From JBPEWY01 sp052032225 (GTDB taxonomy: Bacteria > Bacteroidota > Bacteroidia > Flavobacteriales > Flavobacteriaceae), in NCBI GenBank assembly GCA_052032225.1, contig JBPEWY010000079.1, positions 1 to 33,805 on the forward strand: a stretch of DNA of 33,805 nucleotides, read 5' to 3'. Below are positions 25,054 to 32,524 of this stretch, in pieces (within the stretch, counting starts at the first letter, position 1; each line of letters starts with the position of its first letter). The notes beneath the pieces were generated by a model that was not told the DNA's origin, ran no database searches, and worked only from the letters and a program-made list of their open reading frames with translations. Made by a program: the position numbers and the translations under genes.

Positions 25054-26578
25054 TTATTTCTATTGTGGCTTTATCATCTACTGTTAACGATAATACTCCG
25101 GCAAGGATCATCGAAACTCCTCCTATTACTAAAGCATATACCGGTTGGTTGTTAAAAAACTTTGCTACTAAAAAGCCTAGTATAGATGCTGCTACTAATT
25201 GCGGAATTACAATAAAGAAATTAAATACCCCCATGTAATATCCCATTTTTGAAGCCGGTAAAGAGCCTGATAGCATTGCATACGGAATTGATAGAATACT
25301 TGCCCAAGCAATACCTACACCAATCATTGGTAACCACTCTAATGTTAAAACACCCGGTGTTTTTATAAAGTAAATAGAGAGCAATCCGAAGCCTCCGGCT
25401 ACTAAGGCTAAAAAGTGGGTAAACTTTCTACTGGTTTTTTTTGCTAAAACCGGTAATAAAAAAGCAACTAAAGCAGCTATAATGTTATAGTTTGCAAACA
25501 TTTCTCCAACTTGATTTGCTCCAGTATTATAAGCAACAGAAGTTGTATCGGTTGTGTTATAAATATGTTCTGTTACGGCTCCGGTGGTATATATCCACAT
25601 AGAGAATAGTGCAAACCAAGAGAAAAATTGTACCCATGCCAGCTGTTTCATAACTTTTGGCATAGACTGAAAATCGTTAACAATGATTACAAAACCATTT
25701 TTTATGTTTTCTTTGCGTTGCAATAGCCCAGATATAAGCATTGCAAGTCCTCCTAAACCAACTAACCCAACAGTTAATACATATAAATCTTTTTTTAGGT
25801 TAAAGTGGTAAACCAAATACGTAGAAATTGCAGAAATGAGTAACGTGATTACTCCTTTTTTAATGTGATTTTTTCCATTAGAAACATACCACTCTAGGGG
25901 CTTTTTTTCTTTTTTAAATTCATCTCCTTCTTCGGCTTCAAAAGCCTTCATTTCTTCCGGAGAATATTCTTTAGACCTGATAACTGTCCAGAGTACAGCT
26001 GTAAAAAAGGCTATACCTCCAATATAAAATGAGTATTTAACAGAGTCTGGGATTACGCCTTCCGGAGCTGTATTGGCTACTCCAAAATATGTTAAAATTA
26101 ATGGCAATTTAGAAGCTACATATGCCCCAATACCTATAAAAAAACTTTGCATTGCAAAACCTTTGGTTCGCTGGTGGTCTGGTAAATTATCTCCCACAAA
26201 AGCTCTAAAAGGCTCCATAGAGATATTTATAGAGGCATCCATTATCCATAACATTCCGGCTGCAAACCAAAGTGTTGGAGAGTTTGGCATTACAAACAAG
26301 GCTGCAGAGGCTAAAATTGCTCCTACTAAAAAATAAGGTCTACGACGTCCTAAGGTTTTGTGCCAGGTTCTATCACTAAAATACCCTACAATAGGTTGAA
26401 CAATTAACCCTGTTAGTGGTGCAGCAACCCATAAAATAGGAATATCGTCTATTTCTGCTCCTAAGGTTTGAAAAATTCTACTAACGTTGGCATTTTGGAG
26501 AGCAAAACCCATTTGAATTCCTAAGAAACCGAAACTCATGTTCCAAATTTCCCAGAAACCCAGTGTTCGCTTTTTCAT
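25046..26578 (-). CDS. MFS (GPH/SLC45-like) maltose transporter
   Basis: This 510-residue protein has about 12 transmembrane helices. It starts with FWEIWNMSFGFLGIQMGFALQ, with FSDRTWHKTLGRRRPYF after helix 2: the motif-A Asp-Arg and Arg triplet typical of glycoside/cation symporters of the SLC45 type. A charged cytoplasmic loop near 195-225 separates the halves. Related proteins in Bacteroidetes maltose loci carry maltose or small maltodextrins across the inner membrane with protons. It is the first gene of the leftward operon and overlaps pgmB by eight bases. Unlike in B. thetaiotaomicron sus, the inner-membrane step is encoded with cytoplasmic phosphorolysis. A pair of overlapping inverted repeats precedes the start. 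Confidence 0.88.
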   Translation of the reverse strand: MKKRTLGFWEIWNMSFGFLGIQMGFALQNANVSRIFQTLGAEIDDIPILWVAAPLTGLIVQPIVGYFSDRTWHKTLGRRRPYFLVGAILASAALFVMPNSPTLWFAAGMLWIMDASINISMEPFRAFVGDNLPDHQRTKGFAMQSFFIGIGAYVASKLPLILTYFGVANTAPEGVIPDSVKYSFYIGGIAFFTAVLWTVIRSKEYSPEEMKAFEAEEGDEFKKEKKPLEWYVSNGKNHIKKGVITLLISAISTYLVYHFNLKKDLYVLTVGLVGLGGLAMLISGLLQRKENIKNGFVIIVNDFQSMPKVMKQLAWVQFFSWFALFSMWIYTTGAVTEHIYNTTDTTSVAYNTGANQVGEMFANYNIIAALVAFLLPVLAKKTSRKFTHFLALVAGGFGLLSIYFIKTPGVLTLEWLPMIGVGIAWASILSIPYAMLSGSLPASKMGYYMGVFNFFIVIPQLVAASILGFLVAKFFNNQPVYALVIGGVSMILAGVLSLTVDDKATIEINE

Positions 26579-26602
26579 AATAGTATGTTTAGATTAATAC
26601 TA

Positions 26603-26665
26603 TTTTGATAAGCGCTGTACTTATCAAAACTTACACGGGTGAGAAGTAAAAATATAAGTTTTGAT
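26603..26665. promoter_or_regulatory. Overlapping inverted repeats ahead of the transporter operon
   Basis: Three complementary arms lie in the 126-base gap before the MFS start (26578). TTTTGATAAG at 26603-26612 pairs perfectly with CTTATCAAAA at 26620-26629 (7-base spacer). ATCAAAACTTA at 26623-26633 pairs perfectly with TAAGTTTTGAT at 26655-26665 (21-base spacer). The middle arm is shared, so the two helices exclude each other in RNA. It could be an attenuator-type leader or a set of protein-binding half-sites with core ATCAAAA. No T-run terminator is attached. Confidence 0.55.
26639..26657 (+). repeat. Direct repeat, copy 1
   Basis: The 19 bases GTGAGAAGTAAAAATATAA occur again, identically and in the same orientation, at 27927-27945. 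The copies flank the lacI-type gene 1,288 bases apart and each precedes a maltodextrin operon. On the minus strand the repeat contains TATATTTT, one base off the TAnnTTTG -7 consensus. Confidence 0.8.
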
Positions 26666-26704
26666 TGGGGTAAAGATAGTATTTTTTTTATTTGAACAAC
26701 AAAA

Positions 26705-27727
26705 TCAAAGTTTTTTTGTAGACTCTCGTTCTATTAACGAAGTCTTAATAATCTCTACAAAACAAGCGTCTTCATCTACACGTTCTTCTAGTTTATCTAT
26801 TAACATTTTAGCTGCAATTTCACCCATTTCTATACCATGTTGTGCTACTGTGGTTAACGTTGGTGTAGCATGTTTAGAGAGTATACCGTCTGTAAATCCT
26901 ATAAACGAAATATCGTCTGGTATAGAGAAGCCTCTTTTTTGAGCAATTTTCATCCCTGTAACTGCAAAAAGCTCATTTACTGCAAAAACAGCATCGAATT
27001 TTTGATTATTAAATAGTTCGGCTATAGCTTTCTCGCAGTTTTCTATATCTTCTATTTTTAAAATCAAATCTTCGTTTACTTCTATTCCGGCATCTTGTAG
27101 TGCTTTCATATAACCTAAGGTTCTAAGCATTCCTACACTCACATAATCTACCGTTGTAATGAGTGCTATTTTTTTACATCCGGTTTTAATTAAATGGTTT
27201 ACGGCTTCGTAAGCTCCTTGCGCGTCATCTATTATAACTTTATCACAATAAATATCATCAGAAACTCTATCAAACATTACCAACGGCATTCCTTGGTCTA
27301 TAACTTCGGTTAGATGATGAAAGTCTTTTTTGGCTTGGGTTTCTTTAGAGAGCGATATAATAAACCCGTCTATACTACCATTGGCTAACATCTCCATATT
27401 TACCACCTCTTTATCAAAAGATTCATCAGATAGGCAAACAATTACATTGTATCCTCTGGCATTAGCTTCACGCTCTATTCCGGTAATTACAGTGGTGAAA
27501 AAGTGGTGTACAATTTCAGGAATAATAACGCCAATGTTTTTGGTTCGTTTATTCTTTAAACTAATGGCAATATTATTGGGCTTGTAGTTGTAGAGTTTTG
27601 CAAAAGCTTGTATCTTTTCTCTGGTATCTTTACTGATTTCTTTACTGTTTCGTAACGCTTTTGAAACGGTAGAAACAGAAACATCTAATTCTTTAGCTAT
27701 TTGCTTAAGGGTAATTTTCTTTCTCAT
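26705..27727 (-). CDS. LacI-family transcriptional regulator
   Basis: This 340-residue LacI/GalR regulator has an N-terminal helix-turn-helix, ITLKQIAKELDVSVSTVSKAL (about 4-24), followed by the hinge helix NNIAISLKNKRT that inserts at a central CpG. A periplasmic-binding-protein-like sensor domain starts at IGVIIPEIVHHFFTTV. The effector is probably maltose or a maltodextrin, inferred only from location. The gene lies between the transporter operon and susC, divergent from susC. Two perfect palindromes with a central CG sit 108-141 bases upstream of its start, and one abuts the likely lacI promoter, so autoregulation and control of susCD are expected. It may repress or activate. Confidence 0.95.
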   Translation of the reverse strand: MRKKITLKQIAKELDVSVSTVSKALRNSKEISKDTREKIQAFAKLYNYKPNNIAISLKNKRTKNIGVIIPEIVHHFFTTVITGIEREANARGYNVIVCLSDESFDKEVVNMEMLANGSIDGFIISLSKETQAKKDFHHLTEVIDQGMPLVMFDRVSDDIYCDKVIIDDAQGAYEAVNHLIKTGCKKIALITTVDYVSVGMLRTLGYMKALQDAGIEVNEDLILKIEDIENCEKAIAELFNNQKFDAVFAVNELFAVTGMKIAQKRGFSIPDDISFIGFTDGILSKHATPTLTTVAQHGIEMGEIAAKMLIDKLEERVDEDACFVEIIKTSLIERESTKKL

Positions 27728-27736
27728 TAATATATA

Positions 27737-27753
27737 ATTGATAATCTATCAAT
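27737..27753. promoter_or_regulatory. Short dyad before the lacI start
   Basis: ATTGATA (27737-27743) and TATCAAT (27747-27753) form a perfect 7-bp inverted repeat with a 3-base spacer, nine bases ahead of the regulator start codon. Its core TTGATA/TATCAA also occurs in the larger dyad before the transporter gene. It may be a hairpin over the start region or a protein site. Confidence 0.4.
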
Positions 27754-27802
27754 AAACCATAGCGTTTACTAACAATATGGTAATCTTTCGGGTTCTAAAT
27801 TA

Positions 27803-27810
27803 CAAATTTA
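27803..27810 (-). promoter_or_regulatory. Candidate -7 box for the lacI-type gene
   Basis: On the minus strand this reads TAAATTTG, an exact match to the Bacteroidetes -7 consensus TAnnTTTG, 75 bases upstream of the regulator ATG. The position expected for the -33 element falls at about 27831-27834, directly beside the first operator, so a bound regulator would obstruct this promoter. Confidence 0.45.
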
Positions 27811-27834
27811 TCAGGTTTAAAAAGTTATTAACAC

Positions 27835-27846
27835 GAAAACGTTTTC
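27835..27846. promoter_or_regulatory. LacI-family operator 1
   Basis: GAAAACGTTTTC is a perfect 12-bp palindrome with the central CG that LacI/GalR hinge helices recognise. An identical copy follows 22 bases on. It lies between the divergent regulator and susC genes, beside the candidate regulator promoter. Confidence 0.85.
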
Positions 27847-27856
27847 ATAGCTTTTC

Positions 27857-27868
27857 GAAAACGTTTTC
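27857..27868. promoter_or_regulatory. LacI-family operator 2
   Basis: This is a second identical GAAAACGTTTTC palindrome. Its centre is 22 bp from that of operator 1, about two helical turns, so two dimers would sit on the same DNA face. It is 111 bases upstream of the susC ATG. Confidence 0.85.
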
Positions 27869-27926
27869 ATAACTATAGTTAATAAGGTTAGCCTTATTTT
27901 AACATTAAATTTACATACTTTTAACT

Positions 27927-27945
27927 GTGAGAAGTAAAAATATAA
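27927..27945 (+). repeat. Direct repeat, copy 2
   Basis: This is the second copy of GTGAGAAGTAAAAATATAA, 34 bases before the susC ATG. It is identical to 26639-26657, and the similarity stops exactly at both repeat ends. If susC transcription starts just downstream of the TACTTTTA box at 27916-27923, the repeat would be the first transcribed segment. Confidence 0.8.
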
Positions 27946-27979
27946 CGCAAAAATTAGCTAACAAAATTAATTGTAACGT

Positions 27980-30886
27980 ATGGAAAAATTACGAAAGTAC
28001 ATCCTAATTTTGACGCTATGTATTCCGTTAGGAATGGTAGCTCAAACTGTTAGTGGTGTAGTAACCGAGCAAGGCACAAATACCCCTTTGCCCGGAGTAA
28101 ATATTGTTGTTAAGGGAACCACAACTGGTACAACTTCTGATTTTGACGGTAATTATCAAATTGAAGCCAATCAAGGAGATGTATTAGTGTTCTCTTACAT
28201 AGGTTTTAAAACTCTAGAAGTTACCGTTACCGGCTCTACACTTAATGTAAGTATGCAAGAAGATAGGGCTAAACTAGATGAGGTTGTTGTTATTGGATAT
28301 GGTAGTACTACCAAGCAAGACGCAACAGGAGCGGTGCAAAAAATTGATTCTGAAGAGTTTAACAAAGGAGCTATTGTTTCTCCGGAAGCATTACTTTCCG
28401 GTAAATCTGCCGGTGTTAGAATAACCTCTGGCGGTGGTCAACCCGGTGGTGGTGCAGAAATTAGAATTAGAGGTGGAGCCTCTATTTCTGCCAGTAACGA
28501 CCCGCTTATTGTAGTAGATGGTATTCCGTTAGATCAACGAGGTGTTCAAGGTGTTAGAAACCAGCTTAATGCTATTAACCCTAACGAAATTGAAGATTTT
28601 GTTGTTTTAAAAGATGCATCTGCAACTGCAATATACGGATCGAGAGCATCTAACGGTGTAATTTTAATTACAACCAAAAAAGGTAAAGACGGTGCTCCTT
28701 TTCAAGTAGAATACGATTTAAAAGCTTCTATTGGTGAAGTTACAGAAACTGTATCTGTTTTAAATCCTGATCAGTTTAGAAATGTTGTAGAAAGCACTCC
28801 GGGAACCGATCCAAGTTTATTGGGTACTGCCCGTACCAACTGGCAAAATAAAATTTACCAACATGCCGTTGGAGCAATACACAATGTTACCTTCTCTCAA
28901 GGATTTGAGAACTTTAACTACAGAGTAAACTTAAATCATACATCACAAACAGGTATTTTAAAAACAGATCTTTACGAACGTAATGCCGTAAACATTAACT
29001 TGATTCAAAAGCTTTTTGATAATAAGTTAAAACTTACGCTATCTACCAAGGGTATAATGGACGATAATGTTTATGCTAACCAAGGTGCTATTGGTGCTGC
29101 CGTTAGTTTTGACCCTACTCAACCTGTTTATGATCCTGATAGCCCATTTGGAGGTTATTTTGAGTTTAGAAACGGTGACCAAATTGAAGTTAATGCACCC
29201 AGAAACCCTGTAGCATTATTAGAACAATTTGATAATAGAGCGCGTAACAAGCGAAATATTACAAACTTAAATATAGATTACAGATTTCACTTTTTACCGG
29301 AATTACGTTTTAACTTAAATGCCGGTATAGACTACTCTGAATTAAGAGGTAAACAATATATTGATTTAAAATCTGCTGTAGTTACTAGTACAACAGAAAC
29401 TAGAAACTTTTATTCAGGGCTGAACAGAAACAAGCTATTAGACTTTTATTTTAACTATAAAAACGAAATTGAGAGCGTAGATATCTCTTACGATATAACA
29501 GCCGGACACTCTTTCCAAGAGTTCTTTGTGCTATCTGATAGAGAAGTTACGGTAAACGGCAATCAAATTATCATCCCAAGAACCGTAAACCGTAACGCGT
29601 TAGAGTCTTACTTTGCAAGAGTAAGCTTTGACATTGCAGACAAATACCTGATTTCTGCAAGTTACAGACGTGATGGCTCTTCTCGTTTTTCTGAAGATAA
29701 CCGTTGGGGTAGTTTCCCTGCAGCATCAATCGGATGGAAAGTTAGTAATGAAGATTTCTTAAGAGACTCTAAAACTATATCTAACCTTAAACTACGTGCA
29801 GGTTGGGGTATTACGGGGCAACAAGAAATTGGAGCTAATTATGGTTATTTAGGAATTTACAGCCCAAGTGAAAACTCTGCAAGAGTTCAATTTGGTAACG
29901 AATTCGTAAATACATTACGTCCTGAAGAATTTGATGAAAATTTAAAATGGGAAGAAACAACACAATACAATGCCGGTATAGACTTTGGTTTATTTAACAA
30001 TCGTATAAGCGGTACAATAGATGCTTATTACAGAGAGACCCAAGACCTTTTAGCAACTATCCCAACACCGGCAGGTTCTAACCTTTCAGATTTATTAACT
30101 ACAAACGTAGGACAAACAACCAGTAAAGGTTTAGAAATAGATTTAAACGGTGTACTATTTGATACCGATGATTTTTCTTGGGATTTAGGCTTTAATGTTA
30201 CTTTCCAAGACAGAGAAATTACTAAAATTTCTCTTGGTAACGACCCGGATTTCTTTATTCCGCAAGGAGGGATATCTGGCGGTGTAGGTAACACCATTCA
30301 AATCTGGAAAGAAGGTTACGACCCTTCTACTTTCTTTGTGTTCAGACAAGTTTATGACCAAGCAGGAAACCCAATAGAAGGTGCTTATGCAGATGTTAAC
30401 GGAGACAACCAGATTACAGAAGCAGATAGAGTGCCATACAAAAAAGCAACTCCAGATGCTTTTATTGGGTTAACATCTAACTTAAGCTATAAAAACTTAG
30501 ATTTTAGCTTTACATTTAGAGGTAGCTTTGGCAATTATAACTACAACAACGTACAATCTAACACCGGCTACGTAGAAGCGGTTACCAATACACCGGGTAA
30601 TTATTATGCCAATGCAAGCACTAACTTACTAGATAGCGGATTCCAGTCTAACCAATTGTTCTCAGATTATTATATTAGAAGAGCAGATTTTGTTAGATTA
30701 GATAACGCTTCTTTAGGTTACTTGGTTCCTGGAGAAAAAATAGATCTTCGTTTATCGCTTACAGCAACAAACATATTTACCATTTCAGATTACGAAGGTT
30801 TAGACCCGGAAATTCCAAGTGGTATAGACAATAATTTTTATCCAAGACCTAGAACATTTGTGCTTGGCATTAATCTTACCTATTAA
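27980..30886 (+). CDS. susC: SusC-type TonB-dependent outer-membrane transporter
   Basis: This 968-residue protein has a signal peptide (about 1-21, MVAQ cleavage region). A carboxypeptidase-regulatory-like beta-sandwich follows (GVVTEQGTNTPLPGVNIVVKG region, about 25-95). Next come the segment LDEVVVIGYGS (about 98-108), the plug with VDGIPLDQRG and KDASATAIYGSRASNGVI (about 175-230), and then a 22-strand barrel to the C-terminal aromatic-ended strand (FVLGINLTY). SusC forms the channel under a SusD lid and imports oligosaccharides with TonB energy. Substrate is taken as maltodextrin from the neighbouring GH13, GH65 and MFS genes. It is the first gene of the rightward operon; susD starts two bases after its stop. 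Confidence 0.95.
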   Translation: MEKLRKYILILTLCIPLGMVAQTVSGVVTEQGTNTPLPGVNIVVKGTTTGTTSDFDGNYQIEANQGDVLVFSYIGFKTLEVTVTGSTLNVSMQEDRAKLDEVVVIGYGSTTKQDATGAVQKIDSEEFNKGAIVSPEALLSGKSAGVRITSGGGQPGGGAEIRIRGGASISASNDPLIVVDGIPLDQRGVQGVRNQLNAINPNEIEDFVVLKDASATAIYGSRASNGVILITTKKGKDGAPFQVEYDLKASIGEVTETVSVLNPDQFRNVVESTPGTDPSLLGTARTNWQNKIYQHAVGAIHNVTFSQGFENFNYRVNLNHTSQTGILKTDLYERNAVNINLIQKLFDNKLKLTLSTKGIMDDNVYANQGAIGAAVSFDPTQPVYDPDSPFGGYFEFRNGDQIEVNAPRNPVALLEQFDNRARNKRNITNLNIDYRFHFLPELRFNLNAGIDYSELRGKQYIDLKSAVVTSTTETRNFYSGLNRNKLLDFYFNYKNEIESVDISYDITAGHSFQEFFVLSDREVTVNGNQIIIPRTVNRNALESYFARVSFDIADKYLISASYRRDGSSRFSEDNRWGSFPAASIGWKVSNEDFLRDSKTISNLKLRAGWGITGQQEIGANYGYLGIYSPSENSARVQFGNEFVNTLRPEEFDENLKWEETTQYNAGIDFGLFNNRISGTIDAYYRETQDLLATIPTPAGSNLSDLLTTNVGQTTSKGLEIDLNGVLFDTDDFSWDLGFNVTFQDREITKISLGNDPDFFIPQGGISGGVGNTIQIWKEGYDPSTFFVFRQVYDQAGNPIEGAYADVNGDNQITEADRVPYKKATPDAFIGLTSNLSYKNLDFSFTFRGSFGNYNYNNVQSNTGYVEAVTNTPGNYYANASTNLLDSGFQSNQLFSDYYIRRADFVRLDNASLGYLVPGEKIDLRLSLTATNIFTISDYEGLDPEIPSGIDNNFYPRPRTFVLGINLTY

Positions 30887-30888
30887 TT

Positions 30889-32508
30889 ATGAAAAGTTTA
30901 AAACACAATATTATGTTTAGCAAACTAAAAACATATCTAATCCTGTTTCTCTCTGCAGCAGTTTTTGTTTCATGTGAGAAAGAATTAGACCTTGAGCCGG
31001 AAGACGATAGGCTAACATCGGCTTCTGCTTTTGATGACCCAAGCGCTTACCGAGCATTCTTGGCAAAAATTTACGCCGGAATTTCGTTAAGCGGACAAGA
31101 GGGGCCTGCCGGAGACCCAGATTTAGCCGGGTTAGACGAAGGGTTTTCTAACTACTTGCGCCTGTACTGGAAAATGCAAGAGTTAACAACAGACGAAGCC
31201 CTAATTGGTTGGAATGATGGTACTATAAAAGACCTTCACGGTCAAGTTTGGACATCAGGTAACGAGTTTATTCGTACTATGTACACTCGTTTACTTTATC
31301 AGGTATCATTAACCAACGAGTTTCTTCGTCAAACAACAGATGCTAAATTAGATGAAAGAGGTGTATCTGGCGATTTAAGAAACTCCATACAAGAGTACAG
31401 AGCAGAAGCTCGTTTTATGAGAGCACTTAGCTACTGGCACTTAATGGATTTATATGGAAACCCTCCATTTGTTACCGAGAATGACCCGATTGGTGCATTC
31501 TTACCTCCTCAAATTGAGCGAGCAGAATTATTTAGCTTTATAGAGTCTGAGCTTTTAGATATAGAAGATGAAATTGTTGCTGCCAGACAAAACGAATATG
31601 GTAGAGCAGACCGTGGAGCTGTATGGGCGCTTTTAGCTAAACTTTACTTAAATGCAGAAGTGTACACCGGTACTCCGCGCTATGCAGATTGTATTACATA
31701 CTGCAACCAAATAATTAATGCAGGGTACAGTATTGCAAATGTACCATATCAGCATTTATTCTTAGCTGATAATGATAGTAACGGAGCTCAAAACGAGTTT
31801 ATATTTACTATTCCTTTTGATGGTTTAAACACGCAATCATTTGGAGGAATGACATTCTTTGTTCATGCTCCGGTAGGTGGTAGTATGGATCCTGCAGAGT
31901 TTGGCATTAATGGTGGATGGGCCGGAATTAGAACAACTCCGGAGTTTGTAGAGTTATTCCCTGGCGAAGCAAATTCTCCAGATTCTAGAGCTTCTTTCCA
32001 TACAGATGGCCAAACTAAAGAAATAGAAAATATCTCGAGATTTACAGACGGTTATGCGATTGTAAAATATAAAAATGTAGATGTTAACGGTAACCCCGGG
32101 TCTGACCCAGACAACCATCCGGATACCGACTTCCCAATGTTTCGTCTTGCAGATGTTTACCTGATGTATGCAGAGGCTGTATTAAGAGGTGGTGGCGGAA
32201 GCTTAGCTACTGCAGTAAATTACATAAACGAGCTTAGAGTTCGTGCTTATGGAGATACAAGCGGAAACATCACACAATCTGATTTAACATTAGATTTTAT
32301 CTTAGAAGAACGCGCAAGAGAGCTCTATTGGGAAGCTCACAGAAGAACCGATTTAATAAGGTTCGGACAATTTACCGAAAATGGTATATGGGCATTTAAA
32401 GGTAATGTGCCTCAGGGTACAACTACTGAAGCTTTCAGAAACATTATGCCTTTACCGGCAACAGATTTAGGTGTAAATACCAACTTAAAACAAAACCCAG
32501 GTTACTAA
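30889..32508 (+). CDS. susD: SusD-type starch-binding outer-membrane lipoprotein
   Basis: This 539-residue RagB/SusD family lipoprotein has lipobox VFVSC (Cys29 from the first ATG). An alternative ATG at 30913 gives Cys21 and a more typical signal length, so the true start is uncertain by eight codons. After Cys come Glu-Lys-Glu-Leu-Asp, fitting surface export. TPR-like helices dominate; EYRAEARFMRALSYWHLMD, MFRLADVYLMYAEAV, NELRVRAYG and ILEERARELYWEAHRRTDLIR segments are the family signatures near their usual positions. It forms the hinged lid on SusC and binds the glycan. It is followed after 16 bases by the SusE-like gene. Confidence 0.95.
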   Translation: MKSLKHNIMFSKLKTYLILFLSAAVFVSCEKELDLEPEDDRLTSASAFDDPSAYRAFLAKIYAGISLSGQEGPAGDPDLAGLDEGFSNYLRLYWKMQELTTDEALIGWNDGTIKDLHGQVWTSGNEFIRTMYTRLLYQVSLTNEFLRQTTDAKLDERGVSGDLRNSIQEYRAEARFMRALSYWHLMDLYGNPPFVTENDPIGAFLPPQIERAELFSFIESELLDIEDEIVAARQNEYGRADRGAVWALLAKLYLNAEVYTGTPRYADCITYCNQIINAGYSIANVPYQHLFLADNDSNGAQNEFIFTIPFDGLNTQSFGGMTFFVHAPVGGSMDPAEFGINGGWAGIRTTPEFVELFPGEANSPDSRASFHTDGQTKEIENISRFTDGYAIVKYKNVDVNGNPGSDPDNHPDTDFPMFRLADVYLMYAEAVLRGGGGSLATAVNYINELRVRAYGDTSGNITQSDLTLDFILEERARELYWEAHRRTDLIRFGQFTENGIWAFKGNVPQGTTTEAFRNIMPLPATDLGVNTNLKQNPGY

Positions 32509-32524
32509 TTATAAATTAAAGACA

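Noticed and set aside
26701..26710. Further ATCAAA half-site at the end of the lacI-type gene
   Set aside because: It lies across the stop codon in A/T-rich sequence and has no complementary partner at a suitable distance, so it is most likely chance.
27916..27923. TACTTTTA as the susC -7 box
   Set aside because: It differs from TAnnTTTG in the last base and has no -33 partner; TAAATTTA at 27906-27913 is equally good, so neither is listed as a promoter.
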